Shown here: positions 30,624 through 36,438 of the stretch, one piece after another | Layout: every line of letters starts with the position of its first letter | Position numbering within the stretch: the stretch's first letter is position 1 | NCBI GenBank assembly: GCA_947444055.1 | Contig: CANEYR010000034.1 | Coordinates: 1-36,438 of the forward strand | Reading direction: 5' to 3' | Source of the DNA: Planctomycetota bacterium | GTDB lineage: Bacteria; Planctomycetota; UBA1135; UBA2386 | Length of the DNA: 36,438 bases | Made by a program: the position numbers and the translations under genes | Notes under the pieces: generated by a model | What the model was told of the DNA's origin: nothing | Database searches by the model: none | Seen by the model: only the letters and a program-made list of their open reading frames with translations

Positions 30624-31309
30624 GCGTCTTCCTCCCGCTCGCTTGCTCCCCTGTTGCTGAGGGCCGCGACTGGGCGCTTGCCGGCGTGCGCCAGCTCACC
30701 GCTGCGCTCGGCCTTGGGCCAGCGCACCGCTTCGGCGCGCTCGAGTTCGTTCTTTTGCGTGTCGTCGAGGCCGCTGCGCAGTCCCGATTGCAGTGGGTTG
30801 GCGCGTTCCAGCGGCGTGCTGAAAGTCTCGAAGAACAGCTTGCCGAAGACTTCGCGCGCCGTCTTGCTGGTGGCGAACAGCTGCACGATCTTGCGATCGT
30901 GGTAGAGCAAGGCGTCGATCAGTTGGATGGTCGGCAGAACGCGCGGCAGCATCTTTTCGGTGAGGTCGTCCTTCAGTTCGCGCCGTTCGCGCGCGGACAA
31001 CTTCTTGCCGCGCGCCTTCTCGGCGACGTCGCGGTGGATCTGCAGCCACTTCTTCGGCAGCGTCTTCTTGTCGATGCGAACGCGCAGCCAGGTGCCAGCG
31101 CCGCCGTCGAGGTCTTCCAACGCGAAGCTGTCGCCGGTCGGATCGGCGGCCGTGACCCAGCCGGCGCTGACTTCTTCGCTGGCGGCGTTCTCGATGGTGC
31201 GGAAGCGACGCGTCGCCAGGGCTGCGCAGAACGCTTCGTCACGGGGGTCCGTGATCTTGCCATCCCAATAAAATACGACGACCCCACCGCTCTTGCGGAT
31301 CGCTGCCAT
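30620..31309 (-). CDS. RdgC-like protein, N-terminal half
   Basis: The 229-residue product contains RFRTIENAASEEVSAGWV, WLRVRIDKKTLPKKWLQIHR, ARERRELKDDLTEKMLPRVL and KIVQLFATSKTAREVFGKLF. These correspond to the RdgC N-terminal region, where the KxxKDE/LLPRAF stretch is conserved in the E. coli protein. The last ~50 residues are charged and low-complexity (KAERSGELAHAGKRPVAAL), as expected for a free C-terminus. The partner half follows with a 4-nt overlap. Together they equal one long RdgC-like protein (~400 residues). Likely DNA-binding modulator of recombination; inference from family. Confidence 0.65.
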   Translation of the reverse strand: MAAIRKSGGVVVFYWDGKITDPRDEAFCAALATRRFRTIENAASEEVSAGWVTAADPTGDSFALEDLDGGAGTWLRVRIDKKTLPKKWLQIHRDVAEKARGKKLSARERRELKDDLTEKMLPRVLPTIQLIDALLYHDRKIVQLFATSKTAREVFGKLFFETFSTPLERANPLQSGLRSGLDDTQKNELERAEAVRWPKAERSGELAHAGKRPVAALSNRGASEREEDA

Positions 31310-31352
31310 GTCGGTCCCTGATGTAGCTGACGAAGGTGACGGCGGCGATCGA

Positions 31353-31366
31353 TGCCCCGAGGGGCA
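31353..31366. terminator. possible terminator of the PpiC-type gene
   Basis: TGCCCC, GA and GGGGCA form a short perfect inverted repeat in the 117-bp gap below the PpiC gene. A second short palindrome (GTCTGC/GCAGAC) lies about 20 bases away. There is no T-run, so this is only a weak call. Confidence 0.25.
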
Positions 31367-31426
31367 GTCGCCTAAGGAACAGTCTGCTGCAGACCGCCCA
31401 TCTGCTGAAGGCCAATCAGCGACGCA

Positions 31427-32641
31427 TCAGTTCTTTTTCACCGGCGGCACGCCCTCGACCTTGACCTCATTGACTGCGTCGAACGACGTGCCAGCGGCTT
31501 CGGCCGCGCGCAGCTGTTGCTTCGCCATGTCGTACTGCTGCTGCATGATTTGCAGCTTCTTCACGGCGTCGGGATCGACACTGCCTTGCAGGGCTTTCAT
31601 GTCTTCCATCAGCTGCTTCATCTGCTTCTGGATGACCTCGACGTTGACGCCCTGGGTCGGTGCCGGCTGCATCATCGGTGCGGGCCGACGGAACATCTCC
31701 GGCAGCAAGTCGAGCGCCTTCTGGTCGCGAGCGAAGATGTCGACCTGACCGGTGTTGACGGCGAGGTGCGACTTCTGCAGCGCCTCGGCCTCGGGCGTGT
31801 AGGGCACTTGCAACGCGGTGGCGATCACCTTGTCGAGTTCGGGCGACGCGCCCTTCTCCATGCTCTCCACTTGCAGGATCACGATGCCCATCGCGTTGCG
31901 GAACGGGCGCGTGCGCTTGCCAGCTTCGGTCGAGAACGCGATCTGTTCGAAGCGCGGCCCGAACGCGGAATTGCGCGTCACTTCGATGCGACCGTCGGCG
32001 TTGGCGCCCGGCACCGTGCCGACGGACTTGGCGAGTTCCGCGATCGACTTGCCTGCCTCGAGTTCGGCTTGGATGCCACCGACGCGTTCGGCCGCTTCGT
32101 TCTCTTCGAACGAGGAGGCAACAGCTTCGATGCGAACGAGATCGAACAGCGCACGTTGCGCGCGCGCGGACTCGTCACCCGAGGCGGGGGTCGCCGCCAG
32201 ATACGCCATGACCTGGTCGAACACGCCCTGCGGCAGCGCGCGGCCGTTGACGATCAACATGGTGTCGTCAGTGTGGCTGGCAATCTCGTCCTTGGTGGCG
32301 AGGCGCGCCGTGCGCGGTTGCGCCGGCATCTGCATGACCGGCATCGGCGGGGCGGTGACGCCGGCATCGATCGACTTGAAGGCCTGCGGCTTGGCGCTGA
32401 ACTTGCTGGCGAGGAAGGCCTTGCCGTTCTTGGCCCGCTCCTGCGCGTAGGCGATCTCGCGAGCGAGGCGGTCGCGCTCGCTGGTCAGTTCCTTCACGGC
32501 GTCGGCCGGCGTTTGCTTGGGCTTGTCGGGGTCTTGCGCCGGCGTCGTCGTCGGAATGACGGGCGCCGGTGGCGTTGGCAGCTGAGCCATGGCGGCGGTG
32601 CCGAGCAGCAAAAGGGAAGCGGTGACGAGGCGAAGGTCCAT
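31427..32641 (-). CDS. secreted PpiC/parvulin-type peptidyl-prolyl isomerase
   Basis: The 404-residue product starts at ATG 32641 with signal MDLRLVTASLLLLGTAAMAQ; an upstream ATG at 32722 is not used because it precedes the signal. A Pro/Thr-rich stretch and a helix (DAVKELTSERDRLAREIAYA) lead to a SurA-like N-terminal region (GRALPQGVFDQVMAYLAATP). The parvulin domain follows (~residues 200-290: LEAGKSIAELAKSVGTVPGA, FEQIAFSTEAGKRTRPFRNA, MGIVILQVESM). The C-terminus is a coiled coil (KQMKQLMEDMKALQG, QQQYDMAKQQLRAAEAAG). It should help fold exported proteins in the periplasm. Single gene. Confidence 0.85.
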   Translation of the reverse strand: MDLRLVTASLLLLGTAAMAQLPTPPAPVIPTTTPAQDPDKPKQTPADAVKELTSERDRLAREIAYAQERAKNGKAFLASKFSAKPQAFKSIDAGVTAPPMPVMQMPAQPRTARLATKDEIASHTDDTMLIVNGRALPQGVFDQVMAYLAATPASGDESARAQRALFDLVRIEAVASSFEENEAAERVGGIQAELEAGKSIAELAKSVGTVPGANADGRIEVTRNSAFGPRFEQIAFSTEAGKRTRPFRNAMGIVILQVESMEKGASPELDKVIATALQVPYTPEAEALQKSHLAVNTGQVDIFARDQKALDLLPEMFRRPAPMMQPAPTQGVNVEVIQKQMKQLMEDMKALQGSVDPDAVKKLQIMQQQYDMAKQQLRAAEAAGTSFDAVNEVKVEGVPPVKKN

Positions 32642-32739
32642 GGTATGCGGATCGGGTGGGCGGGCGGGTAGGCGGGCGATGGATCGGCCGAGCATCAAAC
32701 CGGTGCGGCGCTGCCGCCGCAAGGCCTGCGCCGGGTGGT

Positions 32740-33702
32740 TCAGGGAACAGCCGGTGCGACGGCCAGTCGGCGGGCGTCAAAGTGGGCGGCGACGGCGTCT
32801 AGGATGGTGTTGAAGGCCAATGCCGACGAATAGTGGCCAAACGGCACCGACAGGCGGGTCGGCCGCCCGAGCGACTCCCACAACAAGTCCTGGTTGGCAC
32901 CTGGGATGACGGTGTCGAAGGTTGCGCGCACCAGCAGCACCCGTTCGGTCGCCACCATCGGCGCAAAGTGCAGTGGCTCGTGGACCAAGCACTGCTCGAG
33001 TTCTTGCCGCAGGTGGTCATCGCCGACCGCATCTTCGTCGAGCCGCCATTGCCGCCACGCTTGCACGCGCCGTTCACTGCTGTGCGCGATCAGTTCCTTG
33101 ATGTTGCCGCCGGACAGGCAGATGGCGACGCCGGCGAGGTCGGGTTCGTGCGCGGCCAGCACCGTCGTCACCATGCCGCCGAGCGAGATGCCGAGCGCGA
33201 ACAGTTCTGGCGCTTCGGGTAACTCGGCGCGTAGCCAGCGCAGCAGCAAACGTTGGTGCAGCACCGTGCGGCGGAACAGTTCGTCGAGGTCGCGACCACG
33301 TTGCCCGACCTTGAGGGCGCCAGCGACGCGCGCGCAGAAGGCGACGTCGTAGCCATGGCTTTGCATGCGCGTGGCGACGTTGTCCATCAGCTCTTCGCCG
33401 CCGGCGAGGATCGGCACCAGCACCACGAGCGGTCGCCGTTCGCCATCGGTGCGGCGCAGTTGGAACTGCACTTGCTCGCCACTGCCGACCAAGCAACCGC
33501 ACCATTGGCCTGGGCTCGTCGCGGTGAACGTCGACAGCGTCGGCATCGGCACCGCAGGGATCGCGGCAGTTGCTGCCAGCGGGGCGACGACTGGACGCGG
33601 GTGACAGGGCGCGGTGGTGAACGTGCAGCTGGCGGCGAGCAGCAGGCCAGCGAGCGCGAGTCGGCTTGGCGCGCGGCAGTCTTCAGAAGATGTGGACGGC
33701 AT
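32740..33702 (-). CDS. alpha/beta-hydrolase lipoprotein
   Basis: The 320-residue product from ATG 33702 has signal RLALAGLLLAASC (lipobox AASC). The longer open frame to 33855 overlaps the next gene's coding sequence and is rejected. It has an alpha/beta-hydrolase core: strand RPLVVLVPILAGG, nucleophile elbow GISLGG (Ser ~172), acid ATFDTVIPG (Asp ~262) and base PFGHYSS (His ~289). The triad is complete, so an esterase/lipase/peptidase activity at the periplasmic face is likely; substrate unknown. Its start lies inside the last 20 bases of the neighbouring lipoprotein gene in another frame, indicating coupled translation. Confidence 0.82.
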   Translation of the reverse strand: MPSTSSEDCRAPSRLALAGLLLAASCTFTTAPCHPRPVVAPLAATAAIPAVPMPTLSTFTATSPGQWCGCLVGSGEQVQFQLRRTDGERRPLVVLVPILAGGEELMDNVATRMQSHGYDVAFCARVAGALKVGQRGRDLDELFRRTVLHQRLLLRWLRAELPEAPELFALGISLGGMVTTVLAAHEPDLAGVAICLSGGNIKELIAHSSERRVQAWRQWRLDEDAVGDDHLRQELEQCLVHEPLHFAPMVATERVLLVRATFDTVIPGANQDLLWESLGRPTRLSVPFGHYSSALAFNTILDAVAAHFDARRLAVAPAVP

Positions 33703-34693
33703 ACAGCACGAGTCCGGGCGAGCCATCCATCGGCGATTCGAACAGCGAGTACATCGACGACGTCGACAAGAAGTCCATATCGTCGCCGACGGCAACGTGC
33801 ACGCTGGTGGCGGTGGAAGCGCGATAGGAGAAGTCGAGGCGCATGCCGATCTCACCGGTTGCGTACTCGGTGCGGCCGCGCCATTCGAGCTGCAGTTCCG
33901 AAACCAGCGGCACGTCGATGGTGACCTTGCCGATCTCTTGGCTGGTGCCGACGCGCAGGAACGAATGGATGTAGACGACTTCGACCGGATCGCTCAGGTC
34001 GCTGGCATGAATGCGCAGCGACACGCGGTCAAGGCGCCGCCGTTGGGCGTGGGCTTCGACGTAGGGCTCCGACAGCGGCACGTGGTCGCTGCGGAAGTCC
34101 TCGAGTTCGAGTTCGAGGTCGCTCACGATCGGCAAGCGCCGCAGCAATTGCCGCATTGGGCGCTGCAGCAGGGCGGTGCCGTGTTCTTGCACCCAGAGTT
34201 CGTGGTCCTCGAGCAGCGCTTGTTCGCTGGTCAGCAACGGACCGCGATTGGGGTCGACGCCGTAGAAGTCGAAGAACGGCAGCCCGACTTCGCGGCGCAC
34301 CCGCTGGCGGTCGGCCTGCACCAGGTCGCTGACGAAGTGCAGGGCCTCGTGCGCGAGGGGGTTGTCGGAGGTCGCCAGTTCGAGCAAAGGGCGTTCGTTG
34401 GCGCGCGTGCGGTGGTTGGTTTCGCGTTCGTGCGCGCGCCGGTGGCCGCGGTCTTTCACCAAGGGTTCACTGCGCGGCGATTCTGGCACTGCGTTCACCT
34501 CGGGCGGCAAGTGCTCGACGCCGATGCGCACGGCGAACGTCGCGGGCGGGCTGGCGGCGTCCGCGAGCGGCGATGGGAAGGAAGGCCGCGCACTCGCCGG
34601 TGCTAGCGGCTGCGACCAACGGGGATCCGAGGTGGCCGGTTGCATAGCGCAACCGGCCAGCAGGCATCCCGAGATGCCGAGCGGAAACCTCAC
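33683..34693 (-). CDS. lipoprotein of unknown function
   Basis: The 336-residue product has signal MRFPLGISGCLLAGC with a strong lipobox (LAGC). The mature protein starts with a Pro/Ser-rich stretch. Charged helical sequence follows (KDRGHRRAHERETNHRTRAN, EALHFVSDLVQADRQRV), then beta-rich sequence to the C-terminus (VSLRIHASDLSDPVEVVYIH, KVTIDVPLVSELQLEWRG, YATGEIGMRLDFSYRAST, SPGLVLYAVHIF). The C-terminal strands and terminal Phe recall outer-membrane beta-barrel ends, but this is weak. No family recognised. It overlaps the hydrolase gene by 20 bases; the two probably work together at the cell envelope. Confidence 0.7.
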   Translation of the reverse strand: MRFPLGISGCLLAGCAMQPATSDPRWSQPLAPASARPSFPSPLADAASPPATFAVRIGVEHLPPEVNAVPESPRSEPLVKDRGHRRAHERETNHRTRANERPLLELATSDNPLAHEALHFVSDLVQADRQRVRREVGLPFFDFYGVDPNRGPLLTSEQALLEDHELWVQEHGTALLQRPMRQLLRRLPIVSDLELELEDFRSDHVPLSEPYVEAHAQRRRLDRVSLRIHASDLSDPVEVVYIHSFLRVGTSQEIGKVTIDVPLVSELQLEWRGRTEYATGEIGMRLDFSYRASTATSVHVAVGDDMDFLSTSSMYSLFESPMDGSPGLVLYAVHIF

Positions 34694-34949
34694 GACAACA
34701 AACCTCAGGCAAAGAACGCGTGGTTAGGCTGCAAACTGCATCGGCACAATGGGTGCTGGTCTGCAATTTGCTTCGCCTTCTCGCAACAGAAGACTAGCTC
34801 GTGGCGGCCTCGCGGTTTCGCCGCGGCCCTCGCCACGATCTGCCGCGGTCGTGGCCAATTGGCATGGCGGCCGTGCTATGGCCGCGTCGTGCATTCCCCG
34901 TGTTGCTGACTTTTTGGAGCGAAGCGCTGCGGGCGCGATCGCCGCGGCC
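34694..34949. other. intergenic region, no gene supported
   Basis: These 256 bases lie between two minus-strand genes. The part near 34694 should hold the promoter of the unknown lipoprotein. Around 34910 the minus strand shows a short stem AGCG-CTT-CGCT followed by an A-run, a doubtful terminator for the thioredoxin-like gene. An imperfect inverted pair CATGGCGGCCG/TATGGCCGCG lies at about 34863-34889. Confidence 0.3.
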
Positions 34950-35756
34950 TCAGCCGCCGTTGCCGCCGCGGCCGCCTTGCTCACCGCGATCGCGACGACC
35001 GCCAAGACGCTTGGCTTCAGCCGAACGCTCGGGCAGCCCCATCTTGCCAAGCAGCTCGACTTCGCGATCGAGCAGCTTCTGTTGCTCCTTCTCGAGCGCC
35101 GTCAGGTCCTTCTCGACTTCGGCCTTCTTGGCCTTGTCGCCGCCGGCCTTGGCCAGCCGTTCCTTGGCGTTCTTGGTCTTGGCGAGCGCTTGCTCGAGAT
35201 CGCGCACGAGGCCGCCGTAGTCCTTGGCGAATGCCGCGAGCGATGGCTTGACGACACCTTGGGCGGCTTTGATCAGCTGCGTCTCCAGCGCCTTCACCGC
35301 GGGCTTGTAGCCGCTCATGCCGATCACTTCGCCCGCCTTGCCATCCTTGTCGAACACCACGAACAGCGGTGCAAGCTTTGCGAACTTCGCTGCCAGCAGC
35401 GGCTCGCTCTTGAGGTCGATGCGGCCGCAGTGGAAGCAGCGCAGTTGGATGCCGATCTCGTCACCCGCAAACAACGTGCGTTCAAACTGGTCGCGCACAT
35501 CTTGGTCGTCGCTGCTGTCGACGAGATAGAGCACGGTCGGTTGGCCCGCGCCAGCGGCGGCCCGCACCAAGTCGACAGTCGCGAGATCCCCTGCCTTGTC
35601 GCCATCGGGCATCGGCCCTTTGCTGTCGGTGAAGAACGCGCCGACGCGGTTCTGGATCTCTTCGGCGCGGCCGCGGCCACGGCCACCTTGGGCTAGGGCG
35701 GTGTCGGCGACAAACAGCGTGATGGCGAAGAGGAACGGGAGGGAGGCAGCGCGCAT
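34950..35756 (-). CDS. secreted thioredoxin-like protein with coiled-coil and Gly/Arg tail
   Basis: The 268-residue product has signal MRAASLPFLFAITLFVADTA. After a Gly/Arg patch (QGGRGRGRAEE), residues ~55-170 form a thioredoxin-like domain: QPTVLYLVDSSDDQDVRDQF, RCFHC (Cys107, Cys110) and APLFVVFDKDGKAGEVIG with the usual Pro before a core strand. The Cys pair is placed later in the fold than the classic CxxC (after the first helix, in the second strand/loop), so it may bind metal or be structural rather than redox-active. A long coiled coil (~175-235, ALEKEQQKLLDREVELLGKM) and a GGRRDRGEQGGRGGNGG tail end the protein. Function unknown; stands alone. Confidence 0.7.
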   Translation of the reverse strand: MRAASLPFLFAITLFVADTALAQGGRGRGRAEEIQNRVGAFFTDSKGPMPDGDKAGDLATVDLVRAAAGAGQPTVLYLVDSSDDQDVRDQFERTLFAGDEIGIQLRCFHCGRIDLKSEPLLAAKFAKLAPLFVVFDKDGKAGEVIGMSGYKPAVKALETQLIKAAQGVVKPSLAAFAKDYGGLVRDLEQALAKTKNAKERLAKAGGDKAKKAEVEKDLTALEKEQQKLLDREVELLGKMGLPERSAEAKRLGGRRDRGEQGGRGGNGG

Positions 35757-35866
35757 GACGATCGTGTGGCTCCGCGGGGGCGGCGGAGCATTGGGGCGGG
35801 ATCATGGCCCGGCAGTGCCGACTTGCGTGCTGCGGCGCTGCATCACTTTGGTATCGCTGGCGGCGG
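35757..35866. other. short intergenic gap
   Basis: 110 bases separate the dehydrogenase stop from the thioredoxin-like start. No terminator or promoter is obvious. Confidence 0.3.
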
Positions 35867-36438
35867 TCAGGCCAGCGAGCGCCGCCGCAGCCCGTCGCTC
35901 GGCTCGAAGCGAACCCCACCGCCGCGCGCCATCGCATCGAGCGCCGCCACGATCGTGGCCAGCCCTTCGCGTCGCGCAAACTGGGTGATGCCACCGGTAA
36001 ACGGTGGGAACCCGATGCCCATGACGAGGCCGAGATCGAGGTCGTCCTCGCTCTGCACGAGGCCTTGATCGAGGCAGCGATAGGCTTCGTCGACCAGCGG
36101 GTAAATCAGTCGTTGCACAAGTTCGGTGCGCGGCGCCGTTCGCCCTGGCATCGCTCGCTGCGCGCGCAGGGCAGCGAGCACCGCCCGGCCGGGGCCGTCG
36201 CCCGTGCCGTCCTTGCCGTAGATGCCGCCGCCGGTCTTGCTGCCCAGCGCCTTCGCTGCGGCCATCGCCGCGAACAACTCGCACGGCACCATGCGTTGCG
36301 GGAACGCAGCGTGCATGACCGAGCTGACTTTTGCCGCGACATCGAAGCCGACTTCGTCGAGCAGACGACACGGTCCCATCGGCATGCCAAAGTCGAGCAT
36401 CGCGGCGTCGATCGCTTCGGGGCTCGTGCCTTCCAGCA
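35867..36438 (-). CDS. 3-hydroxyacyl-CoA dehydrogenase, C-terminal part (partial; FadJ/FadB-like)
   Basis: The frame is open to the window edge and continues upstream of the first ATG (LEGTSPEAIDAAMLDFGMPM), so about 190 C-terminal residues are visible. GMPMGPCRLLDEVGFDVAAK is the conserved start of the second C-terminal helical unit of 3-hydroxyacyl-CoA dehydrogenases. GSKTGGGIYGKDG and the following YPLVDEAYRCLDQGLVQSED, then DLGLVMGIGFPPFTGG, are typical of the last domain of the multifunctional FadB/FadJ alpha subunit. The enzyme oxidises 3-hydroxyacyl-CoA with NAD in fatty-acid beta-oxidation. The hydratase half, if present, lies outside the window. Cytoplasmic. Confidence 0.92.
   Translation of the reverse strand, partial: LEGTSPEAIDAAMLDFGMPMGPCRLLDEVGFDVAAKVSSVMHAAFPQRMVPCELFAAMAAAKALGSKTGGGIYGKDGTGDGPGRAVLAALRAQRAMPGRTAPRTELVQRLIYPLVDEAYRCLDQGLVQSEDDLDLGLVMGIGFPPFTGGITQFARREGLATIVAALDAMARGGGVRFEPSDGLRRRSLA

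Noticed and set aside
1-36438. CRISPR arrays, tRNA or rRNA genes, prophage modules
   Set aside because: No regularly spaced repeats, no cloverleaf-like or rRNA-like sequence and no phage structural genes were recognised. The only mobile-element traces are the two HUH transposase copies.

Overview
The window is GC-rich bacterial chromosome. It is densely packed with secreted proteins and lipoproteins, and many genes lie head to tail with 4-nt ATGA overlaps. The best guess for the host is a planctomycete of the large marine/freshwater lineages that carry many secreted proteins with a conserved Cys-containing C-terminal module. This rests on three secreted proteins sharing a GMPGC/GAPGC C-terminal module, a Ser/Thr kinase fused to a formylglycine-generating-enzyme-like domain, LppY/LpqO-family proteins and a planctomycete-style single-domain HUH transposase. 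No rRNA, tRNA or CRISPR array was seen, so the taxonomic guess is inference.

Layout. 1-5.7 kb: a partial lipoprotein, then secreted proteins (a GMPGC-type protein, a six-repeat kelch protein and a large GAPGC-type protein). Between them lies gene debris: an FG-GAP-like remnant and an ~85-bp duplicated gene end that flanks the block. 5.9-9.5 kb: a 5'-truncated copy of the HUH transposase abutting the stop of an Ig-like/carboxypeptidase-regulatory-domain secreted protein, and a lipoprotein in the same operon. 9.6-13.6 kb: the kinase-FGE fusion and a secreted beta-propeller-like protein, closed by a near-perfect 36-nt palindrome that probably acts as a bidirectional terminator. 13.7-17 kb (minus strand): an FKBP-type lipoprotein, a small plus-strand remnant of a heavy-metal P-type ATPase, a LamG/DUF1080-like lipoprotein and a tandem LppY/LpqO protein.

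17-24 kb (minus strand): a complete heavy-metal RND efflux operon. It runs from a His/Cys-rich small membrane protein through an outer-membrane factor, a membrane-fusion lipoprotein and the RND pump to a small lipoprotein. The last four genes are translationally coupled or nearly so. A TPR protein lies just upstream. 25.5-26.2 kb: an intact HUH (REP-associated type) transposase. 26.5-29.4 kb (plus strand): an operon of a secreted M28 peptidase, a GNA1162/CsgG-like lipoprotein and a B3/B4-domain protein.

29.4-36.4 kb (minus strand): a VapBC-type toxin-antitoxin pair, an RdgC-like protein split over two coupled genes, a PpiC-type isomerase, an alpha/beta-hydrolase lipoprotein coupled to an unknown lipoprotein, a secreted thioredoxin-like protein, and the C-terminal part of a 3-hydroxyacyl-CoA dehydrogenase that runs off the window.

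The most unusual items are the two unassigned small proteins bracketing the RND operon, the split RdgC, and the shared C-terminal module on otherwise unrelated secreted proteins.
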